Source of the DNA: Cycas panzhihuaensis
Taxonomy: Eukaryota > Cycadophyta
Assembly: GCA_023213395.1 (NCBI GenBank)
Contig: CM041465.1
Span: forward strand, 13,206,001-13,270,000
DNA: 64,000 nucleotides
Direction of reading: 5' to 3'
Both the position numbers and the translations under genes were made by a program. The notes beneath the pieces are model-generated. The model saw nothing but the letters and a program-made list of their open reading frames with translations. It did not search any database and was not told where the DNA came from. This document shows positions 21,980 through 36,200 of the stretch, one piece after another. Within the stretch, counting starts at the first letter, position 1; every line of letters starts with the position of its first letter.

Positions 21980-24463
21980 TTAGAAATTGTAAAGACTCGG
22001 GCACATAGGAATAGCCTTGGGGAAGAGAGGTATTTTCAGAGGGGGGTTCTCTGGAAGAGGATCAGAAGGAGTAGAGGAAGAAGCACTGGCTGCTTCTTTG
22101 GTGGCTTGAGACTGAGTAAGGGCATAAGAAGGAGTAGCCTCAAACAACTGGATCACCTTCTTCCCCTTGTTGTAGGGCTGCGAAGGTGATGGGGTGCAAT
22201 GGTCAGGGGAACGAGAGGAAGAGGATGAATCTCGAGTGCCCTTCCCTTTGTCATGGGAAGGACAAGAATTTGGGGATCTTCCTCGGTTCTGATTATTCTT
22301 AGATTGGGTGTTGTGATCGCGTTCCCCATGTTTGGGGAACGAATCCTTGTGAACTGGTTGGTCTAAATTAGGCCTTGAGGCCCGTTTAGAGGAAGAGTCA
22401 CATCAAGGGGTATCCTTGGGATGCTGAGCCTTGCAACGCAAGTCATCGTGGAAGCACTCCCTATGAATGGAGCACCACTTCTTCTCAAGTAGGGGATCTG
22501 TCTTCCTCGTTTGAGAGGATTGGGTGTTTCCATTCTTGGGGAGGGAAGCTTGAGTTGTCTGTTGAACTTGTTTATTGGATGTCTTTAAGCTCCTTCATCG
22601 TATGCTCGAATGAGCGTATGGTAGAAGTAAGGGTGTCTAGACTCTTCTCAGTCAGGTGAGAAGTAGACCTAGTGGGTTGTGAAGGTTTAGCATCTTTGGT
22701 TGAAGGTGGTGCCTCACGTCGTTGTGAGGGCTTGAGAGGCTTCTTGAGTCTGGCTTAGATCTCAATAGCCTCTAACACTAAGCACTTGGCGATCACGGAG
22801 TCACATGTGATTGCATCCATTTTAAGGACTTCCACATATACTTCAAGATGAAGTACGTTAATGAAAAGATCTCTCTTCAGCTCCTCGGGCAACATAGCCT
22901 TAGTGGAGTGAAGCAGATCATGGAATCATCTCACAAAGTCACGATTCATTTCATCATGACCTTGTTTGAGTGATAAGAAGGATTTCATTCCGCTCTCGAA
23001 TGGGCGGGCAACATCAAAGTAGTCGATGAACTCGTCCACCAATTGCTAGAATGAAAAGATAGAGTGGGCAGGGAGGCGATAAAACCACTTAAGGGCATCA
23101 CCTTGCAACGATCGTAGAAACAATTTTATTAGGATATGGTTGTAAGCCCAGTAGTCTATACACGGCATAGAAAAACTATGCACGTGTTCAGCTGGGTCTT
23201 GTGACGAAGTTTCGTCAAATCTAGGAACTTCAGGAGAATGAGGTAGCAGATTAGTTCTTAATGCCTCAATGGATAAAGGTGTTGATCTATAGTCCATTAA
23301 GGGACGTACCCTTGCCTGGATCATAGCATCAACAAATGATGTAGTAGGTAGCAAGCAAGGAGTGGAGGGGGGTGGTATACCCATCCCTCCTTAAGGAAAT
23401 GCCTCTTGCTAGAAGAGGGCTTGAGGATAAGTGCCTTGAGAGGGAGTCGGGTTCCCTTGCGAAGGCGTGGTAAAAGGGATTACGCTAGATGATGGAAAAG
23501 GTGGATGAGGAACCGGGTTTTGCCCATATGGGCCACCTGTAGGTGGGGCAATCCCATATGGGTGTAGTAGATCCACCCCATAAACTAGGAGGCGGTTTCC
23601 TCTACCCTGCCCCCAACATTGAGAAGTGTACCCTAGGGGGATGTAAAAGGAAGAGTCAACAGGTTGGTTTTGAGGGTGTGTGGGAGTGGGTCCCACATGA
23701 CTAGTGGCTGGAGGGTTAGCAGGACCGATAGGCCTACTAGGAAAAGTATGTGCCACATTAGGGGACGACACATTAGTTTGACTAGGGAAGGGTATGCTAA
23801 CCTTCAACTGAAGGAAGGACATACAACAGGAAGGTCCCGAAGCACTAGGACCTTGTTGAGGGACAGAAGGTGTGACATGCATCCCCGCAACAGTAATAGG
23901 GAAGGAACGGGTCGCATATGTAGGCACGAAGGGATTAGTTGTTGTAGGAGGAGTAGATGAGGATGAAGAAGGTAGGGGAGGAGTGGATGAAGAAGAGGCT
24001 CCTCCACGAAAAGCATCTTGAAACCATCTAGGATGTGGTTGAAAATGAGCAGCGTAACGGAACTCATTAAAAGCTTCAACCACATCGGCAGGAGGGGTGT
24101 CTACATGCTCGTAAGAGGTAGACGGGACCTCAAATGAAGTAGATCCCTTAGGACGTTCCTTATAAGAATCACCAACTGAGTGGTAAATCTCAAGAGGAAA
24201 AGATCCTTCTACCGCATGGGTAGAGGGATGGGCGTCAAGCAGGTGATGCTAGTCACCATGTAGCAAATAGGATCATCACCCTCTTGGGTGGATCCTAGAA
24301 TAGAAGAGGGAAACTCATGAGTTTCCAAGGATAAGGTGTGGTAGGCCCAATCAGAAGGGTATCCTTCCATAGTCGAATCAGAATCTGACGAAGGAAGAGG
24401 ACGATACTTGGGATCTTCTAACAATGGAGGTAAGCCACATAAGCGACGGGAGAAGCGTCACAT
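21980..24463 (-). pseudogene. Copy B gag, decayed
   Basis: The start (complement of 24461-24463) is followed at once by TGA where A and C have CGA. The P/S/T-rich N-terminal half (24083-23409) and capsid-like region (23384-22850: DYWAYNHILIKLF, QGDALKWF, LKQGHDEMNRDFV) are well conserved with A and C; a basic C-terminal region with SRPNLDQPVHKD follows. A roughly 30-bp shortening near 22580 and several stops break it. It ends at TAA (21980-21982), the same codon position as the TGA in A, C and E. Confidence 0.82.
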
Positions 24464-24606
24464 ACAAGGCTAACCAACACTGTAGGAAAAAGAAAGGGTG
24501 ATAAAGGGCACACGTTGGGGGCTACCCAATGAGGAAAACAAAGTAGGAGACAACCACAAGGAGGTAGCAATACCAACAGAAAAGAGCAAAAACTAGCTCC
24601 CTTACT

Positions 24607-24630
24607 GGCAGTTCTCCAGTATGGTCGCCA
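24607..24630 (-). other. Primer-binding site, copy B
   Basis: Minus strand TGGCGACCATACTGGAGAAC, two bases after the LTR end, one or two differences from C. Confidence 0.72.
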
Positions 24631-24632
24631 GT

Positions 24633-27338
24633 GGAAGCACATCTATGGGATAGCTACCTAACTGAGTAGGAATAACAAAGGGCAATCAATGGCACTATTG
24701 AGTGTAGATAAGGACCTACGAGTAAGGCAAATACCACGCAAGCTACCCCATACGCCAGAGCGTGAGTTCGGGACCAGCAGATGGTATCCAACTACCTAGA
24801 GGTGGTTCCCCACTTCAAACAAGAAGAGAGGAGGCAGAAGATCAGCCTGAGTAGACCTAGGGGAAGGATCCTCCCACCCTTGGATGGCCAGAAGGGAAAG
24901 GAGAGAACCCTTTAAGGGTTTCCCTAGAGTAGAGGGAAACGAGGAAAGCGTAAGCAGGTAAGCAACCTACGGATGAGATCTTCTCGGTTATCCGGCCAAG
25001 CAGGAAACAATCAAGGAAGGATGAAAGGGACAATCAAAAGGGAAGAGCTATGATGCATACAAGTAAACTAACCAAGTGTAACAAGTCAATGAGATAAAAA
25101 TAGAGTTTGCAAGGTGAAGGGGAAAAGGTGAAAAGGGGAAACCTCCTAAGATCTTTTCCTATGATAGATATAATGCGAGAAATGTAACAAACGGAATATA
25201 AATCAAGAGATAGAGTTGATTTCCTTTTTCCTTTCAAATGAGCTAATTACTACCATGTAAAAAACCTTTAAAGAAAGGAAAATAAAGTAGAGCGAGAACA
25301 CATACCTGAGATGGAGATGCAGTTGGAGCGGTGGTGTTCCCACGAGGTATCCAAGATTGCTCTAGGAAGCACAGTGAACGAGAAGGGTTGCGGTAGAACG
25401 GAGCATGGGGCTTCCTTACCTTCCCCGGAAATGGCACTAGAGTGCCAAGAAAGAAAAAGGAAAATGATAGCAGCAAATGAAATACTAAAGTAAAACATAA
25501 GCAAAAGCACTTACCCGTAAGAGGGAGGGAAAGGAATGGGTCCTTTGCGTCCTCTATGTACCTGCAAGTAAATGAGGGTATCCCTTTCCAGAGAAAGGGG
25601 TGCTAGCAACACAAAAAAGAATCCTAACAACACGTGTATGTATATAACTAGCATAAACCTCTACACATATATGTTAGCATTCAATATTACAATGATAAAC
25701 TGTAAAGAGAACTATCCAAATAAATGATGGGTAAGTCGGTAAGCCTCGAAGTGGCCCACCTCCCACAAGGAGCAACCCTACCCTCCCTCAAGATGCCATA
25801 AGGCAATGAGGGTATGGCTATGCAAAAAGGCTAGAAATGGAGGCAATAAGAGTTCAAAGAGGCTCAAAGGGGTCTACAACAAACTGGAGTGCTATGGGAA
25901 GCAAACTGGGTTACCAAGAACGAGGTTGAGCAAGGGACAAGTAGCTGGGGCTTATGTATATTGCCTGGATTAAGAGATGAGCCCTCAAACCAATACTGCA
26001 ACAAGTGCCAACGCTAATTTCAATGGTTGGAAATGGCCTCCTAAACCCTTGTTTCACTTCTAAGAGCAGCACGGGGCAAAAGGGAAGGTTTGGAGGGCAA
26101 AAGGCCTCTTAAGGAGCATGGAAGGTGGTGCAGAATCCACCCAGCTCTATCCCAAACCTTGTGTATCCTCTTTTGACTACTGTCCTGGGCAGGAAATGCA
26201 AGAAAAAAGGCCCTAGTAGCAGGAAAAAATAGTCCAAAACAATACAGGAAACAACCTGCAAAGAGTAAGCTAAGACAAGCTAGAAATAACATGCAAACCT
26301 GGGCATAAATTAGACAAGAGAAGACCCTATACCAACAAATACCTGTAGAGGAGAAGGGAGGATTTTGCCTCTATCAAGAGCTACTGAGAGAAGGCTGAAA
26401 ATTTGCAAAAGGACTGTGGAGCAGCAGGTATGGAGCCCCTGCTAATATAGCTGAAGGAAAACCTACACTTGAGAATGCTTGATGGCTACCTAGGCAAGGA
26501 AGTGCTGGAATCTCTCTAAGGAGGCCCTCTCCAAGGTGTGCAATGGGCTAGGAAGATGTCACAGTCATACCAAAGGAGAGATGGGCACTAGAGAATGATA
26601 GCAGGTCTTGAAAGAGCAGTGGAGTAGCTAAGAACAACAGAGAGTAGGGCATTTTTCCTTGTGATCCTTCCAAAAATGAGCAAAAGGATCCCTAAAATGA
26701 CTTAGGAAAGGCTTAAATACCTAGCCTCAACCCTAATCAAGTGATTAGGACATAACTAGCGATGAGTTAAGTTGCAAGACACGTGGCAATTCCATAATAA
26801 ATGTAAGAATTGCCACGGTGGATTTTTAAAAATAAACAAAGACACTCACACCAACAGAATATCGCGAATCGCAAAATTTGCAATGGCAGACCAGAGGCCA
26901 AAATTGGCCCAAATAGCCAGCCTGGGCTGTGGACCAATGACCAAGGAGGCTGGCAGGGGGGTAGGGCCACTTACCCAGGGGTACGAAAGCTAACAAACAA
27001 GCCACAAGAGACAACAACAGGACTCAAAGGATGTTATAAGTTGACCAAATGATGATGGGTCATCATATGGGCAAGGATAACATGAGCCAAGCGGGCCTTA
27101 AGGTGAGTAGGGCAGAATGTGGGAAGTGACACAGCCACCAGGGTGTCACACTCACTGGGAATGTGTCCCCATTATAGTCATCATAGGCTAGATAGGTGTA
27201 CATGATAATAGGACCATCTATGAAATCATAGCATGCAAGCATATACTCATCACAAAAGAAAACAATAATAAGGTAAGAAGCATACCTGCACTTACCTGAG
27301 TCGACCACTCTGTATCCATTCCCGGAAGATAGGAAATA
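24633..27338 (-). repeat. 5' LTR of copy B (2706 bp)
   Basis: The boundary at the primer-binding site matches the other copies. The far end reads AGGAAATA where C has AGGAAACA. It is followed directly by RNase H/integrase-region sequence of copy E, so B (or an A-B composite) inserted into E. Only short chance ORFs are present. Confidence 0.82.
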
Positions 27339-30300
27339 GAAGCCCTCACATATGACTTGATTTTATTATTAGCATTAGCAAGGTATTATTATTTAATCAG
27401 ATAATTAACTATATCCCCATACCATTCACTATTAAACAATAGATGGGCATTGGTATATTGAAGGGCTAGAATGGGTTTATCTAGTACTGAGTCATTAATC
27501 AGAACCTTGAGAGAATCTGGCATGGGAGCACTTACCAACTATTCTATAATGATCATCCCTTTCTTAGATTTTCAATTAATAATCTTCATATTATACTCTT
27601 AAAGGAGAATGACCCATTTGCTAGACCTTCTTATCAAGTCAGATCAAGTTAGAAGATATCTTAAGAGATCAGATTAGATGATCACATAAGTAGTATTACT
27701 GAGGAGATAATGTCTAAACCTTTTAGTGGTGTAAACCAACACCAGGCATTCCTGTTTTGCTAATAGATAGTTTAGCTTTGCTACCACAGGCATGCAACTA
27801 CTGAAATAGATGGATCATTTGGTCTTAGAGTCATCCTCGTAGGCTATTACAACCCCTAGGGATTCATCAATTACCAAAGTATATAAGATAAAGGGAAAGT
27901 CAAAAGAGGATGGGCCAAGATGGACCAAGATGGGGGCTGATACAAGGGCTTATTTGAGCTCCTAAAAGGCTTTCTAGGCCTTAAGTGACCAAATAAAAGG
28001 AGCCTCCTTTTTTAGTAGGTTGGATAAAGGTTTGGTATTTATGGCAAAGTTTGGTAGAAAATGCCTTAACAAACCTAATCTCCCTACGAATGACTTGATT
28101 TGTCATTGTATTCTTGGGGGAGGCATCTTGACTATTGCCTTGACCTTATCAAGGTCAACCTATATTCCTTATTTAGAAATGAGGAACCCTAAAAGTTTAT
28201 TAACCCTTACTACAAAGATGTATTTGAGAAAATTTAGGTTGATGTGATATTTACGACACCTTATGAAGATTTCTCTAAGGTTTGTAGGGTGATCAACCCT
28301 ATTTTAGGAAAGGCCCATCATGTCATCTATGAAAACTTAAAGTCTCTTATTAATGAGATCATGGAATATGAATTGCATGGATCTTTGGTAAGTAGAACCA
28401 ACATTTTTCAAACCAAAAGGCATGGATTTATATACAAATGTCCCTTAAGGAGTGGTAAAGGATGTCTTATGATAATCCTGAAGAGATATTTATATCTAGT
28501 TATAATCAGAGAAGCCATCTATTAAAGACATAACTTCAAAATCAACAGTACGATCAATGATTTGATCAATGAATAGAAGGGGAAAGTTGTCCTTAGGACA
28601 AGCACTATTAATATCCCTAAAGTTGATACAAATCATGATGACTCCATTCTTCTTGGCAACAAGCATGATGTTGGAAACCCATCTACGATAATCAATGGAA
28701 GGAATAAAGCATGTGTCTAGTAGCTTTTTGACTTTCATTTTAACTACAATGGATAGTTTTTAGTGTAAGGGGCACTACTTTTATCTCATAAGGTGAGCAC
28801 TTGAGATGGTGGTAAGGTTGTGAGCAATGATACTAGGATTTATGCCCTTCATATTTGAATAGTCCCATGTGGAAATATCATAAAACTCTTAAAATAATCA
28901 AGTATACTCCTCCATTTCCTGAGGAGAGCATTCTTCTCTAACTTTAATGACCTTATCGGGGGAAAGGATGATGTCCTTGATTTCCCCCACATATATGACA
29001 TTCCCTTCCTCAAATTGGAAGGGGGATTGGTCAATTGCTGGATATGGAGAAGTCATTAATTAGTTTAGCTCACCTAGGGATGATCAAATAGCAAAACACT
29101 TTCAAAATCCAAGCTTGCGATGTCTAAAGGCCAGGTTAGGTGTGATTCCCACAAGATGTTCCAATAGAGCCTCATCATTCTTAAGGAAATATATCCCATG
29201 GATAGTCTTATTGAGTGGAAGTTAGGAAGTAAGTAAGGGGATGATAGGCCCATAGTGATAGTCTATCCAGTCAACATAGTAGGGGGACTCCTTTAAAGAG
29301 TCAAAATATGTCCTCCTATGATGCCATATCCCATCTTTTGGGGGAAGATTTTGGCTAGGGTTGGGATCACAAATGATGGACCTATCATGAGAGAAGAGAG
29401 ACTTGACATCCTTGTCATCTTTAAAGGATAATGAGGGTTGAGGGGATCCCATGGTAGAACATTGATGATTAGGTTAGGAGTCCATGTATTTTAGCAAGCT
29501 AATAGTACATGGGTACTGGAACATAATAGGGGGGGGCTCTACTTTGACAGTCAAGTGAAGGTCCTCCATCCCTACACGGGTCCTATGCTGCAACATAAGA
29601 CACATGAAGGAACAAAGAGGATTCCCCATTTGAATGTTAAGAAGGTAGATTTGATGAGAGGATTCCTCATAGTCATCATCACACTCTTGGTTGTTTAAGA
29701 TATCTAAATATCCATACCTCCCTATATTGATGGGGGTAAAGCGAATCAAATTTGGTTAAGAGGGGTGTGTCTCTCCCCATTATTAGCTATCCTAAGAATT
29801 GCTTGGTATGGTTGATAAGGTGGATCCTCAACCTTATTAGCTATCCTAAAAATTTCCTGGCATGGTTGATGAGGTGGCCAGCCAAGAGAGGACTCTCAAG
29901 TGATAACCTTTATTTTCCCTTCATGAGCAAACTTGAGTTGCCCCCATCTAGAAGAGCAAATGGATCCTATTTGGTCAAGCCATAGATGACCCAACAATAG
30001 GTTGTAGTCCATATCAATATGAAGGACCATAATATTTGTTTATAATGTTTTATATTCTATGGTGAGTGAGAGTGTAGCCGTTCCCAAGGGTGCCTTCTCG
30101 CTACCATCATAGCCTTGGCACCTCCATGGGATCAGTTGAAGGGCCCCTATACATAGTTTTTCTACTATGCATATGGGCATGGAATTTACCAAAGATCTAT
30201 TGTCTATAATGGTCCTCTTTAATGTAAAATTTAAGGTATCAATAGTAATGGTAAAGGGATAATGCTAATGGGACTCCCTTTCACTTATATAAGGAAGGTC

Positions 30301-30513
30301 CCTTAGGTTAAAAGAGATAATGGATGACCCACTAGAGGTGGTACCTATAGAATGGATGGGGACATCCTTTTGGCCCATGGTCTTTACGAGAAGAGCCCAC
30401 TACTTGGGGTAACTCTAAAGGACGTCCATCATGGATATGCTTATAGACACAGTGTGGAGCTCCTCGATGATAGAAAAGGCCTTTCCCTTCCCATTGTGTT
30501 AAGGAAGTACCCT
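27339..30513 (-). pseudogene. Copy E pol fragment: protease, RT, RNase H
   Basis: Protease near 30250-30020: the active site is D-N-R-S instead of D-N-G-S, with GYDGSEKAPLG and YNLLLGHLWLDQ still readable. RT at 28738-28496 has VAKKNGVIMIC, FRDINSACPKDNF and FIDQIIDRT, with the catalytic box as F-I-D-D near 28320. RNase H-like sequence (KQECLVLVYTTKRFRHYLL) lies near 27800-27680. Stops and frameshifts occur throughout. Integrase is absent because the copy stops at 27339. Confidence 0.75.
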
Positions 30514-33105
30514 TCAAAAGTCATAATATCCAAGATGGACTAGAATTGAGACCATTGGAATTTCTATAGGTAGGCTATCTACTAGAGGGTTTTATTATGA
30601 AGTGGATGCCTCTGCTGCCTCCTTTATAGCTTGAGACTATGTGACAAGGCACACGTGGGTTTTCTTAAGCATCTAAATTACTCTCTTCCCCTTGTTCATG
30701 AGTTAAGAGGATGAAAGATGATAGGATCTAGGGCTTACTTGAGGGGAAGGATCCCTTAGGTCCTTTCCCTCATCTTGGCTAGAGGAAGGAGTAGGGGATC
30801 ACCTCTTATTCCTTACCTTCCTATTTTGGGTAGATTGATCCTATTCCTAATGGTTTGGGAAAACATCTTGGTGAATAGGTTGTTCTAAGTTAGGCTTGGA
30901 AGCCCTCTGAGGAGAGGATTCACATTATGGTGTGAGTTTAAGGTGTTGTGACCAATATTATAAATCCTTGTCCAAGAATTCTCCATGAATGGAACACCAT
31001 TTCATTTTAGGAGGGGTCTTTCCCTTCCTCCCTTGAGAAGTTTGGCTACTTCCACCCTTAGGTGGCAATGTTCAAGATGTTTGATACACTAGTCAATGTG
31101 ATTCTAAGGAGGTTTGAGTTGGTTGAAGTTTTAACTCTCTAACCATATGATTAAAGGAATGTATGGTTGAAGTAAGAGGATCCAAGGTCCTATCAATTGT
31201 ACCAATAAGAAGCCTTAGAGGTTATTGTTGACACTTATGATCATATAGTGAAGGGGTTACCTTACAACATTACAACTACCTGGTGGGCTTCTTAAGACCT
31301 ACTTTTATCTTAATCACTTCCAGCACTAAGCATTTAACTATGGCAAAATCACATGTTGTCACCCCCATTTCAAGGACTTCCATATGTACTGTAGGAAAAG
31401 GGCATGTACAAATATGTCCTTCATTAACTCTTCAAGTAAAGTCACCTTGGAAGAGTAAAGAACGTCATGGAATCATCTTACAAAGATATGGTTAAATTCA
31501 TCTTAGCTTTATTTTAATGATAGAAGGGCTTTGACCCTAATTTCAATGGGTCTAGACACATCAAAGTAGTTGAAAAACACATCAATTAACTATTGAAAGT
31601 CAAGATAGAATGAGAGGGGAGATAATAGAACCATTTCAATATGTCTCCTAGAAAGGATCTTGGGAATAGTTTCATCAGAATGTGATCATAGGCCCAATAG
31701 TTAATACATGCCATGGCAAAGCACCTAACGTGTTTGGTTGGGTCCTACAAAGAAGTACCATCAAATTTAGGGATTTTAAGGGGAAGAGATAATAGGTTTG
31801 TCATTAGGGCCTTAATGGATAGAGGGGTTGAATGGTAGCTAATGAAAGGATAGACCCTCGATTGAGCTAGTAAATCAACTTAGGAAGAAGAATGAGATGG
31901 ATATGAATACTCATTTCTACCATAGATGAGGTAGGAGGAGTAACCATAAAGAGGGTGACAATTTCCTCCTAATTGATAAGAAGGGGCCACCCCCATATGG
32001 GGTTATTCCACATAAGGGGACATGTGAGAAGGTCTCAACCCAAGATGAGGGCAGACCACATGCATGGTAAAAATGTGTGGGTGTGTTGCCGCATAGGCAG
32101 ATGCATGGGAATGTGGAACATGAGGGACAGTGAGTCCCTCTTATGGAGAAGCTATATATAAAGTAGTACATATCATCAATGGCGTGGGGCAAGGGACCAA
32201 GTTTTTCCCATAAGGCCCACCTATAGGAGGGGAAATCCCATAGGGATGGAATAGGTCCACCCCATAAGTAGGGAGGGGGTTTGGTCCCCCATGCCTCTAT
32301 GGATATGATACATATCCTAGGGGTATATAGAGTGAAGTTTACATGGGTTATGGGTAAGAGGTAATAGGAACAAATCCCCCACATCTCAAACCATGAGAAT
32401 GTAAAGGGATCATAGGTGAGATCGAAGAGATATAAGTAATGATTGATTGTGGTATGGTTATTTGTAAATGTGCTATGCTTGACCTTACTTAGGAGATCAA
32501 CATACCAATGTATATCCCTTGAGTCAAAGGAGTGATCATAAGTATGGGAACCATAGGAGCAAGCTTCGAACATGAAGAGAATATGGGTTGGGATGATGTA
32601 GGGGGAATAATGGTTGAAGAAGAGGGTGTTGAGCTTTGAAGGAAGCACTCTAGCCACTTAGGAGGTGGATGGGCACTTGTGGCTTCAAAGCATTACCTCA
32701 ATGCTTCCACTACATCCCCTAGAGGAGTGCTCACTTTCTTATACAAGGTGGAGGATTCCTCATAATGACTTGAGCTCAAGAGATAATCTACAGGAGCCTT
32801 CTCACTAAAGTGATAAGAATCCATAGGGAAAGATCCCCTTTTGAAATGTGTAGGAAAGGAGGGAAGGTATGGATGGTCTTCTGATTACTCAATCAAGTAA
32901 TAGGTTGGATCGTCACCTCCTTGGGTAGGATCCTAGGGCGATAAGAAGTCTCTGGGTGAGGCCAACTAGAAGCAAAATAATGGTAAGCCCAATCTAATGG
33001 GTACCCCTCTATTAGTGACCCTAGATCAGATGCAGTAATGGAAGAGCAGGTAGGATCTACTTCCATAGGGGGGAGGCCACATAGGTGACGAGAGAAGCAT
33101 TACAT
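30514..33105 (-). pseudogene. Copy E gag, heavily decayed
   Basis: Aligned by position with gag of A, B and C; ATG at the complement of 33103-33105, second codon TAA (CGA in A and C, TGA in B), end at TGA 30514-30516. The P/S/T-rich N-terminal half is readable only in broken frames. The 246-codon minus ORF at 31917-32657 is an off-frame reading of this region. Confidence 0.65.
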
Positions 33106-33247
33106 TCATGTCTCGACAACAAAACTCTAGAAATAAGAAGATTAATATAAAAGAAAATTTTACAATAACAGAACACCTTAATATAACCTTATGATAAAAG
33201 AAGGGAGTAACATAAAGAAACTAAAAGAATCTTAAGGTTTCCTCACT

Positions 33248-33271
33248 GGTGAGTCCCTAGCATAGTCACCA
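33248..33271 (-). other. Primer-binding site, copy E
   Basis: Minus strand TGGTGACTATGCTAGGGACT, two bases after the LTR end. It differs from the C site mainly by C-to-T and G-to-A changes. Confidence 0.6.
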
Positions 33272-33273
33272 TC

Positions 33274-36200
33274 GGTAAGACTCCTATGAGGGTAACTAGA
33301 ATCAACTTCTCACCTATACACATTAGGCTTAGGGTGTAAAAGCCTAAGAGGTATGATGTGGATTTAGTTTGCCCATGAAGGACATCTCTGTGCCACTTGG
33401 CCATGGGTTCATGACTCATATAACATGTGTTCCCTTCTTTACATATAAGGTTTTAGTTTTAATTGGTATGTAAATGTGTGTATGTGATGAGTAGCTTGGC
33501 CCTCTTAGATTACTGCGCAGCCCAAGTAGGGTTTCTCCTATTCTCTCTTGGAGAGAGTGCAAATGGTTCCCTTGTGGGAGAGGGTAAGATAGCAAAGGCA
33601 AGCAAGAGAAGAAGAGAAGATTTAGTTGATTTTTCTTAGTTTTATTGATTACTTTAGGATTGTATGATGGTGGTGGGTTTTTCTTAAGGTTTCTTATTGA
33701 TATGGTTAGTTTATATGTGTGTTGTAACAAAGAAAAATAACTAAACAATGTAATGAACAAGCGATCTGTAATGAATATTGAGCCTCACTCTTATTGAGCA
33801 CTCTTTTTCTCTTTCATCCTAAAGAGTCTATAGGACTACATGCTAATCATAAAAAAAAGAGATGCCAATGTAATTGAGAGTTAAATCAAAGAAAAATAAG
33901 TAGTGTCTCTACTTTTACATGTGGGTCTAATGCAACACCTCCCCCTAATTTACCTTTTACAATGAAATGAAAGGGAAGAAAGAGACAAGTATTTTTTCTT
34001 TTAAAATGATCCTTTTTCTATGTATATAATGAGAGATGTCTTCTAAGCAAAACCCTTATCCTTTTCTTTATGTGGATATGTAATCTATGGAAGTAAACTC
34101 ATAAGAAGGGGAGAAATTTATTTTAATGGGGGGAAGTTAAGGGTAAGAACATCAATAAAGAGTGAAACAATCATGAAGAGAATAAGATTTTAGGAAGGCA
34201 CACCTAGTTCATGATAGTTGGTGAGGACTCTATCCTTATTCCTCTATGATCTCCCTTTGCTTGAGTTGAAGACTCCTTTATCATGAAAGATTTGGAAGAT
34301 GATGGGGCTCTACTTACCTGACCCAAGCTCAACTAAAAGTAATATGTAAACAAGCGAAAAGTAAAGAAAGGAAAGTACATGCAAAAATGCAAATAGAGAG
34401 AGCTTACCTTAGGGGTTGTAATTCACCTCTATTTTAATCTATTTTGTAGAGACTTACTCTCCACCCTGCATGCACATTAGAAAACCTTCTAAGCAAAATA
34501 TTTGGTATGTATATATATATGTGTGTTGGTGAGTAAACTAGGTCCCAATAACTAGGAATTACCACCAAGATCTAAACTATTTCATAACTAAGTATAAGAA
34601 TTGAAAATAAAATTTAACATGCAAGTTCTTAAACTAGAGATAATACAATAAATAAATTAGAAAGTTAAAACATCACATATACACCCAATATAATGCAGTA
34701 AAACCCTAGTAATGTACTAGGAAAACATCCATACAGGAAAGGTATTGATATTTATCATCAAAGAATGGAGAAATGTATATAATCTATAGTAGAATGCTCA
34801 CAGCAATAACAACTAGCCACCCAACTCCTCATAGTATATCTAATACATTGAATACCATCAACATAATGAAAAAACACCATAAATCAGGCTATATGAGAGA
34901 GTCATACAAGGCACAAATCTTGACCATAGAATCTGGGGTGTTTTGAGGGAACGACCCTGATTCTATTTATAATTTAGTATGCTTTTTAGTGCTAGCTTTT
35001 TGGGTTAGCGGCTATCACCCCAAACCCCCTCTTTGGATCCCTCTAAGGAAGTTTGGGGGGAAAACCACACTGCCAACCTCTCAAAATTTTATCCTCCAAA
35101 ACATTATTGTCATATTATTTAACATGTATGTCTCATAAAACTACCTTCTACATTCAACCAAAGAGAGTATATGCACCACATATAAGCATTAATATTCTTT
35201 TCGAGAGATCTAAGTATAAGAAGAGTAGTAAATATAAGGAAAAGAGATAAGGGGTGCCTCAAGGTGGAACTAGCCTACCCAATGAAGGTGGTCTCCTTGA
35301 TGAAGCTAAGGGGAACCTTCCAATCCTTGCAACTGAGGTAATAAAATAATAAAAGAAAGGTGGAATATAATAGCAAGAGGGATTCTCAATAGTCAATAGC
35401 ATGTAATCATAGTACCATATGACAACATGGCTAATATTGGAGTGGAGGGTTCATGGATAAGGAGATCTAGCACCATATAGTTTGGAAGGTGATTACCCAA
35501 AGAGCATAGGGGTGTAAGAGTTGATGGTTGCACCTATAGCCCTTTTTTAACTTTTTGTACCTACTGGTGTATTTCTCCAATTCCTTATCCAATAGGATGA
35601 TAGAAACTGTATAGTATTTCAAGCTTACACAAGGGAATTTCCTCAATATTTCAATAGAATAAAGTAAAAAATTGTTATGATCCTCAAAATGAAAGCTTAA
35701 GAATAAGAAAAATAGAGTTAAGTAGCTAAGATTAGAGCCGAACATGAATGTTTTCACTAAGCACCATTAAGAAAATCCTTGGATCTTATCCATTTCACAT
35801 GAGAGTACATGTAGTTTGGATTGAACTAGTAGAATAATATGAGTTGAAGCTCTTGAGAGAATAAGTCTCTTGAGAAGCCAAGTGAACCATAGGAGGGAGA
35901 AAAAAGGAGAAGAAGAAGAGAGGCCTTCAAAACTAAGTGTTTTTTCTTTATCTTTGAAATTTAAATAGTGGACTAGTAGTTCTTCCAAAACTTTAAATTG
36001 GCCTTATTTTCTTTTGAAAAATTCCACTCTAATTCAAACAAAAGTGGTAAGTTGATCAATTAGCAAGCTCGCTTAGACTGTTGCGCACCCATCTAGGCTT
36101 CTCACAAGGTGCCATACATGTCAGGGGAGCATTACCGATGGATTTTAAATATTATTGGCTATATGCAATTATTGTAATAGTTGCACTGTAAAGTTTTTTT

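Larger units (their letters stand above)
4840..27338 (-). mobile_element. Tat-like Ty3/gypsy LTR retrotransposon, copy B, carrying an antisense gene and split by element D
   Basis: Minus-strand order: 5' LTR (27338-24633), primer-binding site, gag, protease, RT, RNase H, integrase, spacer, antisense three-exon gene on the plus strand, 3' LTR (7407-4840). Element D (10838-17550) interrupts the spacer and explains 6.7 kb of the 22.5-kb span. B is the only copy here with the whole pol order: RT with F-M-D-D, and integrase with HHCC and the D-D-E residues. It lacks the additional RNase H and the polypurine tract found in C, because sequence equivalent to C 49987-50865 is missing next to the LTR at 7407/7408. 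Confidence 0.8.

Noticed and set aside
31917-32657. Longest unexplained ORF, 246 codons, minus strand
   Set aside because: It reads an alternative frame of the P/S/T-rich gag of copy E; its neighbours in A, B and C use another frame. No domain is visible.
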